Below, in pieces: positions 26,346-35,909 of a stretch of 64,000 nt of DNA. Source of the DNA: Pseudanabaena sp. lw0831 (lineage in GTDB: Bacteria; Cyanobacteriota; Cyanobacteriia; Pseudanabaenales; Pseudanabaenaceae); assembly GCF_016584665.1 (NCBI RefSeq), contig NZ_BBJB01000057.1, positions 124,001 through 188,000 of the forward strand, written 5' to 3'. The position numbers and the translations under genes are program-made. Numbering within the stretch: position 1 is the first letter of the stretch; each line of letters starts with the position of its first letter. The notes under the pieces were generated by a model, which saw nothing but the letters and a program-made list of their open reading frames with translations, did no database searches and was not told the DNA's origin.

Positions 26346-27575
26346 ATGCAGTTTTGGCGATCGTCTTTGCGAATTTTCCTTGGTATGTTGGCTGGTCTTG
26401 CCATAGTGTTGGCGCTCCATGCATGTCAAACTGGTTTGATCTCTACATCAACCCCTACCTCTCCCACCCCGTCAGTAACTGCAAATCCAAAAGCTGTTGA
26501 GTCTGCCCCAAAAGAGACTCCACTTCCTCCAGCAACAAAGGCGATCGTTGACAGCGCTGGTCCAAATGGACTTTATAATCCACCAAGGGGTGATGTACGA
26601 CTGGTAGTAATCAGCGATCTTAACAGCGCCTATGGTTCAACTGATTACGATCCAGAAGTCGATAAGGGTGTTGCCCTACTTCCCTTTTGGCAGCCAGATA
26701 TGGTGGTATGTAGTGGCGACATGGTAGCTGGACAATATCCTTCCCTGACTGAAGAGCAGATGAAAGCGATGTGGGGAGCCTTTGACGACCATGTGGCATC
26801 TCCATTGCGTAAGGCAAAACTGCCCTACGGATTTACGATGGGAAATCACGATGCATCTAGCGCTAGAAGTATATCGGGTGGTTTTTTGTTTGACAAAGAA
26901 AGGAAGGTCGCTTCTAAATATTGGAACGATCCAGCGCACAATCCCGGAGTGGAATTTGTCGATCGCAATGAGTTTCCTTTCTACTATAGTTTCAAACACA
27001 AAGACATTTTCTTTCTGGTTTGGGATGGTTCGTCCGATATGATTCCCAAAGACAAACTGGATTGGGTGGAGAAGGCGTTGCAAAGCCCTGAAGCTAAATC
27101 TGCAAAAATCAAGATTTTATTGGGACACTTACCTCTTTATGCGATTACGGTTGGGCGCAATGATCCTGGTGAAGTCATGGCAAATACCGAACAGTTACGG
27201 GCGATGCTAGAGCGAAATCAGGTGCATACCTATATCAGCGGACACCATCACGGATACTATCCCGCTCATAAAGGCAAGCTCCAGCTTTTACATATGGGAA
27301 TTCTCGGTGCGGGACCTCGTCCTTATATTGACAGTCGTCTGCCACCACGAAAATCTCTAACTGTAATGGATATCAACTTTGCATCTCCTGAACTTACAAC
27401 CTATACTACCTATGACATGCGAACCATGCAACTGATTAAGTTTGAGGAGCTTCCCCGCTTTATCTCTGGTCATAATGGCATGGTATTGCGTCGTGATGTC
27501 AAAATGGAAGATCTGAGTGCATCAGAACGTTCTAGCTGTGAAAGTCGCTTAAGCGCCGATCTATGTCGTGCCTAA
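26346..27575 (+). CDS. Metallophosphoesterase, probable lipoprotein
   Basis: 409 residues. N-terminal helix and lipobox ALHAC (Cys27) suggest an anchored extracytoplasmic enzyme. Metal-binding motifs of the calcineurin-like family are in order: VVISDLNSAYG (the usual DxH is replaced by DxN), VVCSGDMV, TMGNHDAS, LLGHLPLY and ISGHHHGY. Predicted to release phosphate from an organic ester. Its last 8 bases overlap the start of the PstC-PstA gene, so the two are translationally coupled, linking hydrolysis to uptake. A clear Pho box was not found upstream. Confidence 0.87.
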   Translation: MQFWRSSLRIFLGMLAGLAIVLALHACQTGLISTSTPTSPTPSVTANPKAVESAPKETPLPPATKAIVDSAGPNGLYNPPRGDVRLVVISDLNSAYGSTDYDPEVDKGVALLPFWQPDMVVCSGDMVAGQYPSLTEEQMKAMWGAFDDHVASPLRKAKLPYGFTMGNHDASSARSISGGFLFDKERKVASKYWNDPAHNPGVEFVDRNEFPFYYSFKHKDIFFLVWDGSSDMIPKDKLDWVEKALQSPEAKSAKIKILLGHLPLYAITVGRNDPGEVMANTEQLRAMLERNQVHTYISGHHHGYYPAHKGKLQLLHMGILGAGPRPYIDSRLPPRKSLTVMDINFASPELTTYTTYDMRTMQLIKFEELPRFISGHNGMVLRRDVKMEDLSASERSSCESRLSADLCRA

Positions 27576-29454
27576 AGTCTCTATCCCAAATTATTTGACC
27601 CGCAATAGAGCTTCTCTTTGGTCGAACTTGGTATTTCATTGGGTTACTCTAGGAATGGCGATCGCGATTGTCGTCATTGTTGCCGCGATCGCTGTCGAAC
27701 TGGCGATCGCGGCTATTCCTGCGATTCAAAAATTTGGGTTAGGGTTTCTCTTCACGACAGAATGGAATCCAGTCCGCAACATTTATGGAATTTTGCCTCA
27801 GATCTATGGAACTCTAGTCAGTTCTATAGTCGCCCTAGCACTAGCAATTCCTATGGGAGTTGGCATTGCGATTTTCTTGAATGAAAATTTTGTACCTAAA
27901 AGCATTCGCGTACCAATTTCTTTTGCGATCGAGTTACTTGCAGCTATTCCTAGTGTTGTCTATGGTCTTTGGGGGATTTTTACGCTGACCCCGATAATGA
28001 AGCCCGTGCTTCTTTGGCTGCATCAAAACTTGGGATGGATCCCTTTTTTTAGCACAGTTCCATCTAATCGCTCGCTATTGCCAACAATCTTGGTGCTGAC
28101 GCTGATGATTTTGCCCATTGTGGTTGCGCTATCTCGCGATGCGCTAGCCTCAGTCCCATTAGAGTTGCGTTTGGGAGCAGCTGCCCTTGGAGCAAATCGT
28201 TGGGAGTTTATTTTAGGAATTATGATTCCTGCGGGTTTGTCTGGAATCGTCGGTGCGGCAGTGCTTGCACTTGGTAGGGCGATCGGCGAAACGATGGCAG
28301 CTGTGATGCTGATTGGTAATGCTAATCAAATTCAATGGTCGTGGCTGGCTCCTAGCTCTACGATCGCCGCCTTAATTGCCAATCAATTTTCAGAAGCGCG
28401 TGGAATTCAGGTGTCGGCATTGCTTTATGCTGCACTAGTGCTAATGGTGTTGACGCTGTTCGTCAATGTTGTGGCTAACTGGTTTATAAGTTCATTCCAT
28501 CTAATTCAGGATTTAGCTAAGCAATACGGTAATTTAACATTTTTGCAGATCATAGGAAGTTATTGTGTTAAAACAGTTCGCGATCGCATTCCATCCAATC
28601 GACAATTAGGACTGTGGCAGCCAAATCCGCTGCGGCGCAAAATTGGAACTTGGCTGTTGACATTCGGGATAATTTTGGGAACATCGATTGCTGTTTTGGC
28701 AATTGGATCGATTTTTGCGAGTCTGATATGGCAAGGAGTATCGCGTTTTGATGTCGCGGCATTTACAGAATTCCCGCCGCCGCCGTTAGACTTAGGTGGA
28801 GGTTTCCGCAATGCGATTGAGGGAACCTTATTAATGGTGGGAATAGGTGCGGGATTAAGCGCACCATTAGGAATTGGGACGGCGATCTATTTGGTTGAAT
28901 TTGGGCGAGGTAATGCTCTATCGCAATGGGTTAGGTTTTTTAATGGAATTTTGAGTGGAGTGCCATCAATTCTCTGCGGTCTTTTTGTATACGCCTTAGT
29001 TGTTCTCACTACAGGAACTTTTTCGGCGATCGCAGGGGGAGTAGCCCTAGCGGTAGTAATGTTGCCAATTACAGTGCGGACTGCAGAAGAAGGATTAAAA
29101 GCTGTGGCTCTAGAACTGCGTGAAGGGGCATATGCTCTAGGAGCAAGTCCGCTCCAAGCTATTGTATTTATAATTTTACCAGATGCATCGCCAGCGATCG
29201 CCACTGGGGTAGTTCTATCCATCGCGCGGGCATCTGGTGAAACGGCTCCATTGCTATTTACTGCCTTGTTCAGCCAGTATGGATTCAATGGATTATGGAA
29301 GCCTGTTGCATCAATGTCCGTGCTGATCTATAACTTTGCCTTGTCGCCTTATCCTAACCATCAATCGTTGGCTTGGACGGCGGCTCTCGTAGTTGTCGCC
29401 CTAATTTTAACGCTCAGCATCACAGCGAGATTTTTAACGCGCGATCGCCTGTAG
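27568..29454 (+). CDS. PstC-PstA fused phosphate ABC permease
   Basis: Both membrane subunits of the Pst transporter in one chain of 628 residues. The first half (about 20-310) is PstC-like, with its permease loop AAALGANRWEFILGIMIPAG; the second (about 345-625) is PstA-like, with AYALGASPLQAIVFIILPDA. Each has about six hydrophobic helices, joined by a linker near 310-350 (AKQYGNLTFLQIIGSYCVKT). Normally these are two genes. Start is a GTG overlapping the previous gene. PstS follows 65 bases later; no pstB ATPase lies in the window. Confidence 0.9.
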   Translation: MPKVSIPNYLTRNRASLWSNLVFHWVTLGMAIAIVVIVAAIAVELAIAAIPAIQKFGLGFLFTTEWNPVRNIYGILPQIYGTLVSSIVALALAIPMGVGIAIFLNENFVPKSIRVPISFAIELLAAIPSVVYGLWGIFTLTPIMKPVLLWLHQNLGWIPFFSTVPSNRSLLPTILVLTLMILPIVVALSRDALASVPLELRLGAAALGANRWEFILGIMIPAGLSGIVGAAVLALGRAIGETMAAVMLIGNANQIQWSWLAPSSTIAALIANQFSEARGIQVSALLYAALVLMVLTLFVNVVANWFISSFHLIQDLAKQYGNLTFLQIIGSYCVKTVRDRIPSNRQLGLWQPNPLRRKIGTWLLTFGIILGTSIAVLAIGSIFASLIWQGVSRFDVAAFTEFPPPPLDLGGGFRNAIEGTLLMVGIGAGLSAPLGIGTAIYLVEFGRGNALSQWVRFFNGILSGVPSILCGLFVYALVVLTTGTFSAIAGGVALAVVMLPITVRTAEEGLKAVALELREGAYALGASPLQAIVFIILPDASPAIATGVVLSIARASGETAPLLFTALFSQYGFNGLWKPVASMSVLIYNFALSPYPNHQSLAWTAALVVVALILTLSITARFLTRDRL

Positions 29455-29519
29455 CGATGAGCCTTTTCTTTGCTGACAGATCGTAGTATTGTTATCCAAA
29501 ATCTACAGTTAGGTTATTT

Positions 29520-30620
29520 GTGTCTTTCAGATTTGTTTCATCCCGTCGCGGATTTCTCCTAATGTCAGCCATCCCCTTAGCGATCGCGCTAAAGGCTTGT
29601 CAAGGAAAGCCTCCCGATCCTAAGGAGACTAATACTCAAGCCCCCGAATCTAAACCGTCAGCAATTGCCACCGCAATTTCTCTATATGGGGCGGGAGCAA
29701 CCTTTCCTTCATTCTTGTATTTGCGCTGGTTTAAGGAATACAACACTAAAAACCCTAACGTGCAAATCAGTTACCAACCAGTAGGTAGCGCTGCAGGAAT
29801 TCAGCAGTTTCTCTCGGGAACAGTAGACTTTGGTGCGAGTGAAGTTCCTCCTACTGATAAAGAAATCTCTCAAGTCAATCGCGGCGTAGTTCTTATTCCA
29901 TCTGTAGCGGGTAGTGTTGCAGTTGTGTACAACATTCCTGGGGTAAAGACTGGACTAAAGCTATCACGGCAAGTTCTCCCAGCTATTTTTTTAGGCAAGA
30001 TTAAAAAATGGAACGACCCCGCGATCGCCGCTCTTAATCCAAGCGTTACGCTTCCAGATCTGCCAATTACCGTAGTTCATCGCTCTGATGGAAGCGGTAC
30101 GACCGCAGCATTTACAGCCCATCTCAGCGCGATTAGTCCTGAGTGGCAAAGTGCAGTAGGAACTGGGCTTAACGTTTCTTGGAAGACGGGCGTTGGTATC
30201 AAGGATAATTCGGGAATTAGCGCTCAAATACAGCAAGGAGAAGGCGTAATTGGCTATGTGGAATATGCTTTTGCCAAACAGTTGAAACTTGCCACAGCTG
30301 CGCTAGAAAATAGAATGGGACAGTTTGCTCTGCCAACGGAAGATGCAACTGCCAAGGCGATCGCCACTATCAAATTGTCTGACGATTTTCGCGGTTCTGT
30401 AGCTGACCCTGAAACAAATGATGCCTATCCAATTGTCACGTATAGTTGGGTACTAGCCTATAAGCAGTATGACGATCCCAAGCAGGCGCAAGCACTGAAA
30501 GATGTCTTGCGGTGGGGATTGACACAGGGACAAGCAATGGGTTCTGAACTTGGATATGTTCCTCTGCCAGACATGATTGTCAAAAAGGCGATCGCCGAAC
30601 TAGATAAAATTGGCAACTGA
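29520..30620 (+). CDS. pstS: Phosphate-binding protein PstS
   Basis: 366 residues. The N-terminus [20 protein letters not shown] has a twin-arginine motif, followed by a lipobox LKAC (Cys26), so it is probably a Tat-exported lipoprotein. Binding-protein features: [55 protein letters not shown]. Starts at GTG; no convincing ribosome site. Delivers phosphate to the fused permease encoded just upstream. Confidence 0.93.
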   Translation: MSFRFVSSRRGFLLMSAIPLAIALKACQGKPPDPKETNTQAPESKPSAIATAISLYGAGATFPSFLYLRWFKEYNTKNPNVQISYQPVGSAAGIQQFLSGTVDFGASEVPPTDKEISQVNRGVVLIPSVAGSVAVVYNIPGVKTGLKLSRQVLPAIFLGKIKKWNDPAIAALNPSVTLPDLPITVVHRSDGSGTTAAFTAHLSAISPEWQSAVGTGLNVSWKTGVGIKDNSGISAQIQQGEGVIGYVEYAFAKQLKLATAALENRMGQFALPTEDATAKAIATIKLSDDFRGSVADPETNDAYPIVTYSWVLAYKQYDDPKQAQALKDVLRWGLTQGQAMGSELGYVPLPDMIVKKAIAELDKIGN

Positions 30621-30788
30621 AAAACATTTCTCAGATTGAGCATTCAAGGCATCGCAGTATTTTCAATTTTCTCGCTAGCCTTTTGGCTAGTTTGGTTGCT
30701 TATCCCTATCGCGAGACTAAACCTGCTTTGGATCTTCAGGTCAAAGGATTGTCTGCTCTTCCTCCTATTTGCTTGTAGTTCGTTGAAT

Positions 30789-30905
30789 TCACGTCTGATT
30801 AGATGATTGGGCAGCAGTCTCGCCAGCCGTCACTAGACTGTTTGTTAAAGCGATCGCTCTAGAAGCACCAGCTAGAAATTGGCGGCGAGAGGTTTGGTAG
30901 TTCAT
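30789..30905 (-). pseudogene. Isolated Tat signal peptide, gene remnant
   Basis: A 38-codon frame from ATG at 30905: MNYQTSRRQFLAGASRAIAL continuing to a TGA at 30789. SRRQFLAGA is a textbook twin-arginine signal, but the mature protein it should lead is missing; the sequence to the pstS stop has no long frame in this direction. It looks like the 5' stump of a deleted exported enzyme. The 320 bases between pstS and lpxB hold nothing else I can support. Confidence 0.45.
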
Positions 30906-30944
30906 AACGAAGTTTTTCTATCTATCTTTCTATAGACAATCAAG

Positions 30945-32126
30945 CTATAGATAATCAAGAATCGAATCAGCAACACGTTTAATCGCGCCCTTTTCGCCTA
31001 AACTTTCTCTTACTCTGGCATATCCATCCAGCATAGTTTGCCTTGCTTGAGGATTGATTAATAAATCTAATGCACATTCCGCGATCGCTTCGGGAATCGC
31101 CGCAGTTTGGACAAATTCAGGCACGACTGATTCCATATTGACTAAATTCACGGGTGAAATAAATGGTAGTTTTAGCTTCAGCACATGACGGGCGATCCAA
31201 GCCGTAACATTACTGACTCGATATAAAATTACCTGCGGCACATTGAGAAGAGCTGTCTCTAAATTCACAGTTCCTGATTTGCTCAGCACCAAGTCAGCCG
31301 CGCTAATTGCAATCTGAGACTTTGCGGAAATGATTGTGGCTTTGATGTCATATTCCTTAAGTAACTTCTCAACTTCGGGGCGATAGCGCTCTAAAGATAG
31401 CGGCAACCAAAATTTGACATGGGGTAACTTCGTTTGGATGATTTTAGCGGTTGCCAGAATAATCGGCATGACCGATCGCAATTCTTGAGTACGAGAAGCT
31501 GGAAGTAAAGTCACCACCAAATCATCATCAGCGATACCAAGTTGCTTACGTGCTTCCATGCGATCGGGAATCCTTGCCATTAGGTCTACAAATGGATGTC
31601 CGACCCATTGTACGTTTGTGCCTTGCTTCTCGTAAAAAACTGCTTCTTGCGGGAAAATTGCCAATAATTTATCCGTAAAATCAGCGATCGCCCTCGTGTT
31701 TTTGTCGTTATATGACCAAACCCATTCTTGAGGAGCGATGTAATAGATGACGGGGATCTTTAATGTGTGTTTAGCATAATGCCCCATACTTTGATTGGGC
31801 ATCATGTAATCGATTAGCACTACCACATCGGGCGGAGAAGTTTTTAACCATTGTTTTGCATCTCGCTGCACCTTCAGGGTTGGCAAAATATAAGGTAGCG
31901 CTTCAACTATCCCAATTGAACCAATTCCGACCGTATTTCCTAGCACCTTGATCCCTGTCGCCGCCATGCGATCTCCACCAAGTCCGACGATTTCTAATTC
32001 GATCCCTCTTAGGGCAGCACGTTCTCGCAGCCCCTCAATCAAAATCGCCCCATGCCAATCGCCTGAAACTTCCCCTGTACTGATAAACACGCGGCGTTTT
32101 GTCTTAATTTCTGAATTAGATTCCAT
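30945..32126 (-). CDS. lpxB: Lipid-A-disaccharide synthase
   Basis: Joins UDP-diacylglucosamine and lipid X in lipid A synthesis at the inner membrane face. 393 residues of the GT-B glycosyltransferase fold: FISTGEVSGDWHGA, LGGDRMAATGI, VVLIDYMMPN, IYYIAPQEWVW, and SKSGTVNLETALLNVPQVIL. All are LpxB signatures. Divergent from rpmI. A second, more distant LpxB relative is encoded at 35890. Confidence 0.94.
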   Translation of the reverse strand: MESNSEIKTKRRVFISTGEVSGDWHGAILIEGLRERAALRGIELEIVGLGGDRMAATGIKVLGNTVGIGSIGIVEALPYILPTLKVQRDAKQWLKTSPPDVVVLIDYMMPNQSMGHYAKHTLKIPVIYYIAPQEWVWSYNDKNTRAIADFTDKLLAIFPQEAVFYEKQGTNVQWVGHPFVDLMARIPDRMEARKQLGIADDDLVVTLLPASRTQELRSVMPIILATAKIIQTKLPHVKFWLPLSLERYRPEVEKLLKEYDIKATIISAKSQIAISAADLVLSKSGTVNLETALLNVPQVILYRVSNVTAWIARHVLKLKLPFISPVNLVNMESVVPEFVQTAAIPEAIAECALDLLINPQARQTMLDGYARVRESLGEKGAIKRVADSILDYL

Positions 32127-32229
32127 ACTTAAGTTTTATAGGTTGTGCCATATTATTTCACGCCAAATTCAACATATCGCGTTACCTTATGGTACACTCG
32201 TAAAGGTCAAAAATTTGGACTAGAAAGAA

Positions 32230-32427
32230 GTGCCTAAGCTCAAAACTCGTAAATCTGCCGCCAAGCGATTCAAGGTGACGGGTAGCGGCAAGTTTGCTCG
32301 CCGCCACGCTGGTCGCAATCACCTACTAGAGCATAAGCCAACTGTTCGTAAGAGCAGATTGGGTAAAATGGCTATAGTTGATGAGACTGATAATGACAGA
32401 GTAAGTGCAATGATGCCTTACGCCTAG
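32230..32427 (+). CDS. rpmI: Ribosomal protein L35
   Basis: 65 residues, basic: [20 protein letters not shown] then [18 protein letters not shown], as in L35. The start is GTG with AGAAAG a few bases before it. Followed by rplT after 72 bases, the common rpmI-rplT pair; infC is not adjacent. Confidence 0.97.
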   Translation: MPKLKTRKSAAKRFKVTGSGKFARRHAGRNHLLEHKPTVRKSRLGKMAIVDETDNDRVSAMMPYA

Positions 32428-32499
32428 TGATTGCTATCGATGAGATAGACATTGCTAGAAGTGAAAATAACCGATTTTAACGATAATTAACGAACTGCC

Positions 32500-32853
32500 A
32501 TGACGAGAGTAAAACGCGGTAACGTAGCTAGGAAGCGCCGCAACAAAGTACTGAAATTAGCCAAGGGCTTTCGCGGATCGCACTCTAAGCTGTTCCGCAC
32601 TGCTAACCAGCAGGTAATGAAAGCTCTGCGTAATGCCTACCGCGATCGCCGCAAGAAGAAGCGCGATTTTCGTAGTCTCTGGATTACCCGCATTAATGCT
32701 GCGGCTCGCCAACAAGGTTTGAGCTATAGCAAATTTGCAGGGTTGTTGAAGAAATCTAATATTGAGATCAATCGTAAGATGCTTTCTCAGATTGCGATTC
32801 TTGATCCTGATGCTTTTACTGCAATTGTAGAAAAAGCAAAAGCGATCGTTTAA
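32500..32853 (+). CDS. rplT: Ribosomal protein L20
   Basis: 117 residues, strongly basic: [61 protein letters not shown]20 is needed for 50S assembly and in several bacteria represses its own operon. The stop overlaps the first base pairs of a 26-bp perfect hairpin that probably ends the transcript. Confidence 0.98.
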   Translation: MTRVKRGNVARKRRNKVLKLAKGFRGSHSKLFRTANQQVMKALRNAYRDRRKKKRDFRSLWITRINAAARQQGLSYSKFAGLLKKSNIEINRKMLSQIAILDPDAFTAIVEKAKAIV

Positions 32854-32906
32854 ACCCAAAAAAGAAAAAAGCGGCGCTCAGCGCCGCTTTTTTCTTTTTT
32901 GGGTTT
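32852..32906. terminator. 26-bp perfect hairpin ending the rpmI-rplT unit
   Basis: Arms 32852-32877 and 32881-32906 pair without error around TCA; the core is GCGGCGC and the outer arms AAACCCAA/TTGGGTTT. The T-rich descending arm suits a factor-independent terminator. Member of the palindrome family in the findings. Confidence 0.75.
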
Positions 32907-32928
32907 TTTGAGATTTTAGGGAGGAGAT

Positions 32929-33756
32929 GTGAAAAAAAACCAGAGTAATACTTTTGCCTTCGCAACGATCGCAATAATTTCCTTGTTTGATGGCGGGAAT
33001 TATCTCAAGGCGCTTCAACCACATAATTTGGCTATCGCCGCAGAAACAAATTCATTAATAACTCCAGAAATAAATACTCTCGATAAAATCCAAAAACGAG
33101 GCAAGTTAGTTATTGGGGTCAAAGATAATTTGCCGCCTTTAGGATTTCGCGATCGCAGTGGTAACTTGTCAGGGCTAGAAATTGATATTGCTCGTGAATT
33201 AGCCAATGAGCTAAATATGCCGATTGAGCTAATCCCATTAAAAAATCGCGATCGCTTATCCGCATTACAAAACAATCAGGTTGATTTAGCGATCGCCCAA
33301 ATCACCGTCACCACAAATCGTTCGCGCCTAGTTGATTTTTCTTTGCCCTATTACACCGACAGCACGATCGCGATCGCTAAGCGTGACATAACTTTTCAAG
33401 AACTGAGGCTACCATCAGCCATTGGGGTTCTTAAGAATTCAGCAGCAATTGCTATTATCCAATCTCAATTCCCCAAAGCGGCGATTATTGGTGCAAGTTC
33501 TTACGCTGATGGCTTAGATGCTCTGCTATCTGGCAAAGTCAAAGCTTTTGTGGGCGATCGCACTAGTCTCATGCAATGGCTAAAGGATCATCCTGATTAT
33601 GTAATCATTGGGCAGCCATTGGCGGTTCATAGTTTAGCGATCGCTTTACCGCGTGGTTTACAGCATCTAGACTTACGCGATCGGGTATTTGATATTGTTG
33701 AGAAATGGCGAAGAAATGGCTGGCTCAAAGAACGCGCAAATTATTGGGGCTTATAA
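32929..33756 (+). CDS. Amino-acid-type extracellular solute-binding protein
   Basis: 275 residues of the SBP family 3 fold: TLDKIQKRGKLVIGVKDNLP, GLEIDIARELANEL, NQVDLAIAQITVTTNRSRLV, FSLPYYTDSTIAIAKR. An N-terminal hydrophobic stretch with AIAAE suggests export. GTG start preceded by a strong GGGAGGAG. No ABC permease or ATPase genes adjoin, so it may serve a transporter encoded elsewhere or act as a sensor. The ligand cannot be read from sequence. Confidence 0.85.
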   Translation: MKKNQSNTFAFATIAIISLFDGGNYLKALQPHNLAIAAETNSLITPEINTLDKIQKRGKLVIGVKDNLPPLGFRDRSGNLSGLEIDIARELANELNMPIELIPLKNRDRLSALQNNQVDLAIAQITVTTNRSRLVDFSLPYYTDSTIAIAKRDITFQELRLPSAIGVLKNSAAIAIIQSQFPKAAIIGASSYADGLDALLSGKVKAFVGDRTSLMQWLKDHPDYVIIGQPLAVHSLAIALPRGLQHLDLRDRVFDIVEKWRRNGWLKERANYWGL

Positions 33757-33788
33757 AAAAAGAGAGTGCTTTGCACTCTCTTTTTTAT
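33753..33788. terminator. Hairpin between convergent genes
   Basis: Arms ATAAAAAAAGAGAGTGC and inverse around TTT, overlapping the stop of the binding-protein gene and ending at the VKOR gene stop. Confidence 0.65.
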
Positions 33789-34688
33789 TTATTTGCGATC
33801 GCCTGTATAGCCAGATTCATTTGCTAATTCATCTAAAGTTCGCTCACCTGAAAGCATCTTTCCATTGATCTCCCAAGTGGGAAATCCCTTGATTCCTTTT
33901 TGTTCACATAATGCAGTTTGGGACTTTACCCCATTAGGAGCATTAGGAGCACATTCCACATAGGGAATTAACTTTTCAGCCTCGCCAAACTTTTTCTTTT
34001 GATCTAAACAATGCGGACACCAATATGCGCCGTACATCTTGGCATTGGTTGCGGTCAAGTGCTGAGCTAATCGTCCTGCAAACGAGTTACTCTGAGCCGA
34101 GAGTTTGCCTTGGCTACCATAAACGACCAAAGTTCCTGTAAATGTAACGATCGCCACGATCGCACCTGTAAAGAAGAGATTGCCCACATCTTTCCAAGCA
34201 TTACCGAATATAGTTAGCAACCAAATTGTGGTCATGGTGACAGCAGAAGATATGCAATAGAGGCAAACCTGCGGCTGTCCACCGATCTGCCCCGAAGCGA
34301 GGAGATACATCAGGTAGCCGCTAAAGACAAAAGTTGACGAGGAAACCATAAACAGCAAGAAATTCGCTAATTCCTTGATTTGTGCTTGAGCTTTGGGATC
34401 ATCTTTTTTTAAGAGCAATGGCAAGCCCGCTAACAGTCCGATGGTGAGATAGCCTAAAGCACCAAAGATTGTTAAAGGGATCCCAAAAATCTTGGCGTAT
34501 TCACTACTTAGCACTAAGTCACAGCCACTTCCTTGGACATCACAGAGTGCGACTTTTTGCCCAAAAAAGTGAGTTACGGTCAAATAAGTTGTTAGAGAAA
34601 AGCCAAATAGGGACAAAGCGACGATCGCAGGGCGCGACCACCGATGCAACCAAGGCTCAGATCGTTTTCTTGTAGCTGTTCCTGACAA
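33789..34688 (-). CDS. VKOR-thioredoxin fusion (disulphide formation)
   Basis: Makes disulphide bonds in exported or lumenal proteins, passing electrons to quinone. 299 residues: four or five helices of the vitamin K epoxide reductase domain with Cys49, Cys56 and the CLYC pair (Cys142, Cys145), then a thioredoxin-like domain with CPHC (Cys224, Cys227) and a further pair Cys246/Cys261. This set equals that of the Synechococcus VKOR homologue and plant LTO1. Stands alone. Confidence 0.93.
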   Translation of the reverse strand: MSGTATRKRSEPWLHRWSRPAIVALSLFGFSLTTYLTVTHFFGQKVALCDVQGSGCDLVLSSEYAKIFGIPLTIFGALGYLTIGLLAGLPLLLKKDDPKAQAQIKELANFLLFMVSSSTFVFSGYLMYLLASGQIGGQPQVCLYCISSAVTMTTIWLLTIFGNAWKDVGNLFFTGAIVAIVTFTGTLVVYGSQGKLSAQSNSFAGRLAQHLTATNAKMYGAYWCPHCLDQKKKFGEAEKLIPYVECAPNAPNGVKSQTALCEQKGIKGFPTWEINGKMLSGERTLDELANESGYTGDRK

Positions 34689-34758
34689 TTTGTACCTGCC
34701 TACTAAATAGATTTGTAACTAGAGGCGTTATGCGCATCTAGCTTTTATTTTATAGATT

Positions 34759-35625
34759 TTATCCAATCGATATCGGCGGAGATCGCAATATTTGCTCTTC
34801 GGCAACATGCTTATTTTTTTTATTGGCAATATCTAAGCGCACAGCATCTACAAAGCGGCTGACCCTGATCGGATCGATCGCTTGTTGAATCTGACCATTA
34901 CGCTTGAGTGAGCTAGAGACAATTACGCCATCAGCATATTCCATCAACTGCGGCACATTATCCCATGTTGCGCCAGAGCCAACAAATAGAGGTGTATCAC
35001 CACAGGCAATTTTTGCTTCCTGAAGATCTTCTGATGTCGGTGGATGTCCCGTTGCCCATCCAGATAAAATCACCGCATCAGCAAGTCCTCGATAAATCGT
35101 ATCGTGGACTGCTGCGGAAATCTGCGGAACTGAAATGGGTTGAGCATGCTTCACCAAAACATCAGCAAAGATTTTCACGTCTGAGCCTAGTTCACGGCGA
35201 TAGCGCAAAAGTTTGTAGGCATCACCTTCGATAATGCCTTGATCGGTTGCCATTACGCCCATCAGGACATTGACCCGAATAAACTTAGCACCAACACAGG
35301 AAGCGATCGCTAAGGCACTATGACCATCATTCCTTAGGACATTGATGCCTACAGGAACGCCAACCATTTGCTTGACTCGATGGACAACTAGGCTCATGGA
35401 ACTGACCACAGCAGGATCGACGCGATCTTTAGTAAATGGAGCATCAAAAAAATTTTCTACGATAATTCCATGTACACCGCCTGCGGCGAGTGCTGTAGCT
35501 TCCTGCTCAGCACGATCAATTACCTCTTTAAGACTGCTCCCCCAACGAGGCGAAGTAGGCAATGGCAAAAGATGGATGACCCCAATTACGGGTTTGGGCG
35601 TATCAAATAAACTACTTAAATCCAC
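34759..35625 (-). CDS. btpA: Photosystem I biogenesis protein BtpA
   Basis: Thylakoid-associated protein needed to stabilise photosystem I reaction-centre proteins in Synechocystis. 288 residues with the family's conserved pieces: PVIGVIHLLPLPTSPRWG, GGVHGIIVENFFDAPF, GVPVGINVLRNDGHSALAIA, FADVLVKHAQPIS, VILSGWATGHPP. The fold is a TIM-barrel-like domain. Single gene. Confidence 0.95.
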   Translation of the reverse strand: MDLSSLFDTPKPVIGVIHLLPLPTSPRWGSSLKEVIDRAEQEATALAAGGVHGIIVENFFDAPFTKDRVDPAVVSSMSLVVHRVKQMVGVPVGINVLRNDGHSALAIASCVGAKFIRVNVLMGVMATDQGIIEGDAYKLLRYRRELGSDVKIFADVLVKHAQPISVPQISAAVHDTIYRGLADAVILSGWATGHPPTSEDLQEAKIACGDTPLFVGSGATWDNVPQLMEYADGVIVSSSLKRNGQIQQAIDPIRVSRFVDAVRLDIANKKNKHVAEEQILRSPPISIG

Positions 35626-35757
35626 ATGCGTGACGTTTATAAAAATTTGGGTAAAAAGCTGAGTGACTAGCTCTTAATTTAACTTGATTATGAGTGCATA
35701 ATTTTATCGTGAATTCGATCCCGTCATTTCAATTTCTGGCAATGAGTACCTCGACAC

Positions 35758-35832
35758 AATTAAAAAAACAGAGGCAAAATCTGTACCGCCCGCGTAGCGG
35801 GCGGTACAGATTTTGGGGTTTTATATTTAATT
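35758..35832. repeat. Palindrome with CTGTACCGCCCGC core, copy 1
   Basis: Perfect arms 35775-35793 and 35797-35815 around GTA. Core and flanks (GTACCTCG...ACAGAG; GGGGTTTTATATTTAATT) match the inverted copy at 40795-40870, while the outer stem differs (AAAATCTG versus AAGAACTG), each with its partner changed to suit. Confidence 0.7.
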
Positions 35833-35834
35833 GT

Positions 35835-35909
35835 GCCATTGTCAGTAAACCCATAAAGTAGAGAGAGTGAGAAATTTTCTGTCTACTTTATGGGTTTACT
35901 GACAATGGC
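35835..35909. promoter_or_regulatory. 28-bp perfect inverted repeat covering a translation start
   Basis: Arms 35835-35862 and 35882-35909 are exact inverse copies with a 19-base spacer. The right arm contains both candidate start codons (ATG 35890 and 35905) of the following gene. If transcribed as one RNA, the stem would bury the start. Confidence 0.6.

Noticed and set aside
30636-30806. Hydrophobic frame starting at TTG after pstS
   Set aside because: It has helix-like content but no ribosome site, a rare start and runs across the Tat remnant on the other strand; not supportable.
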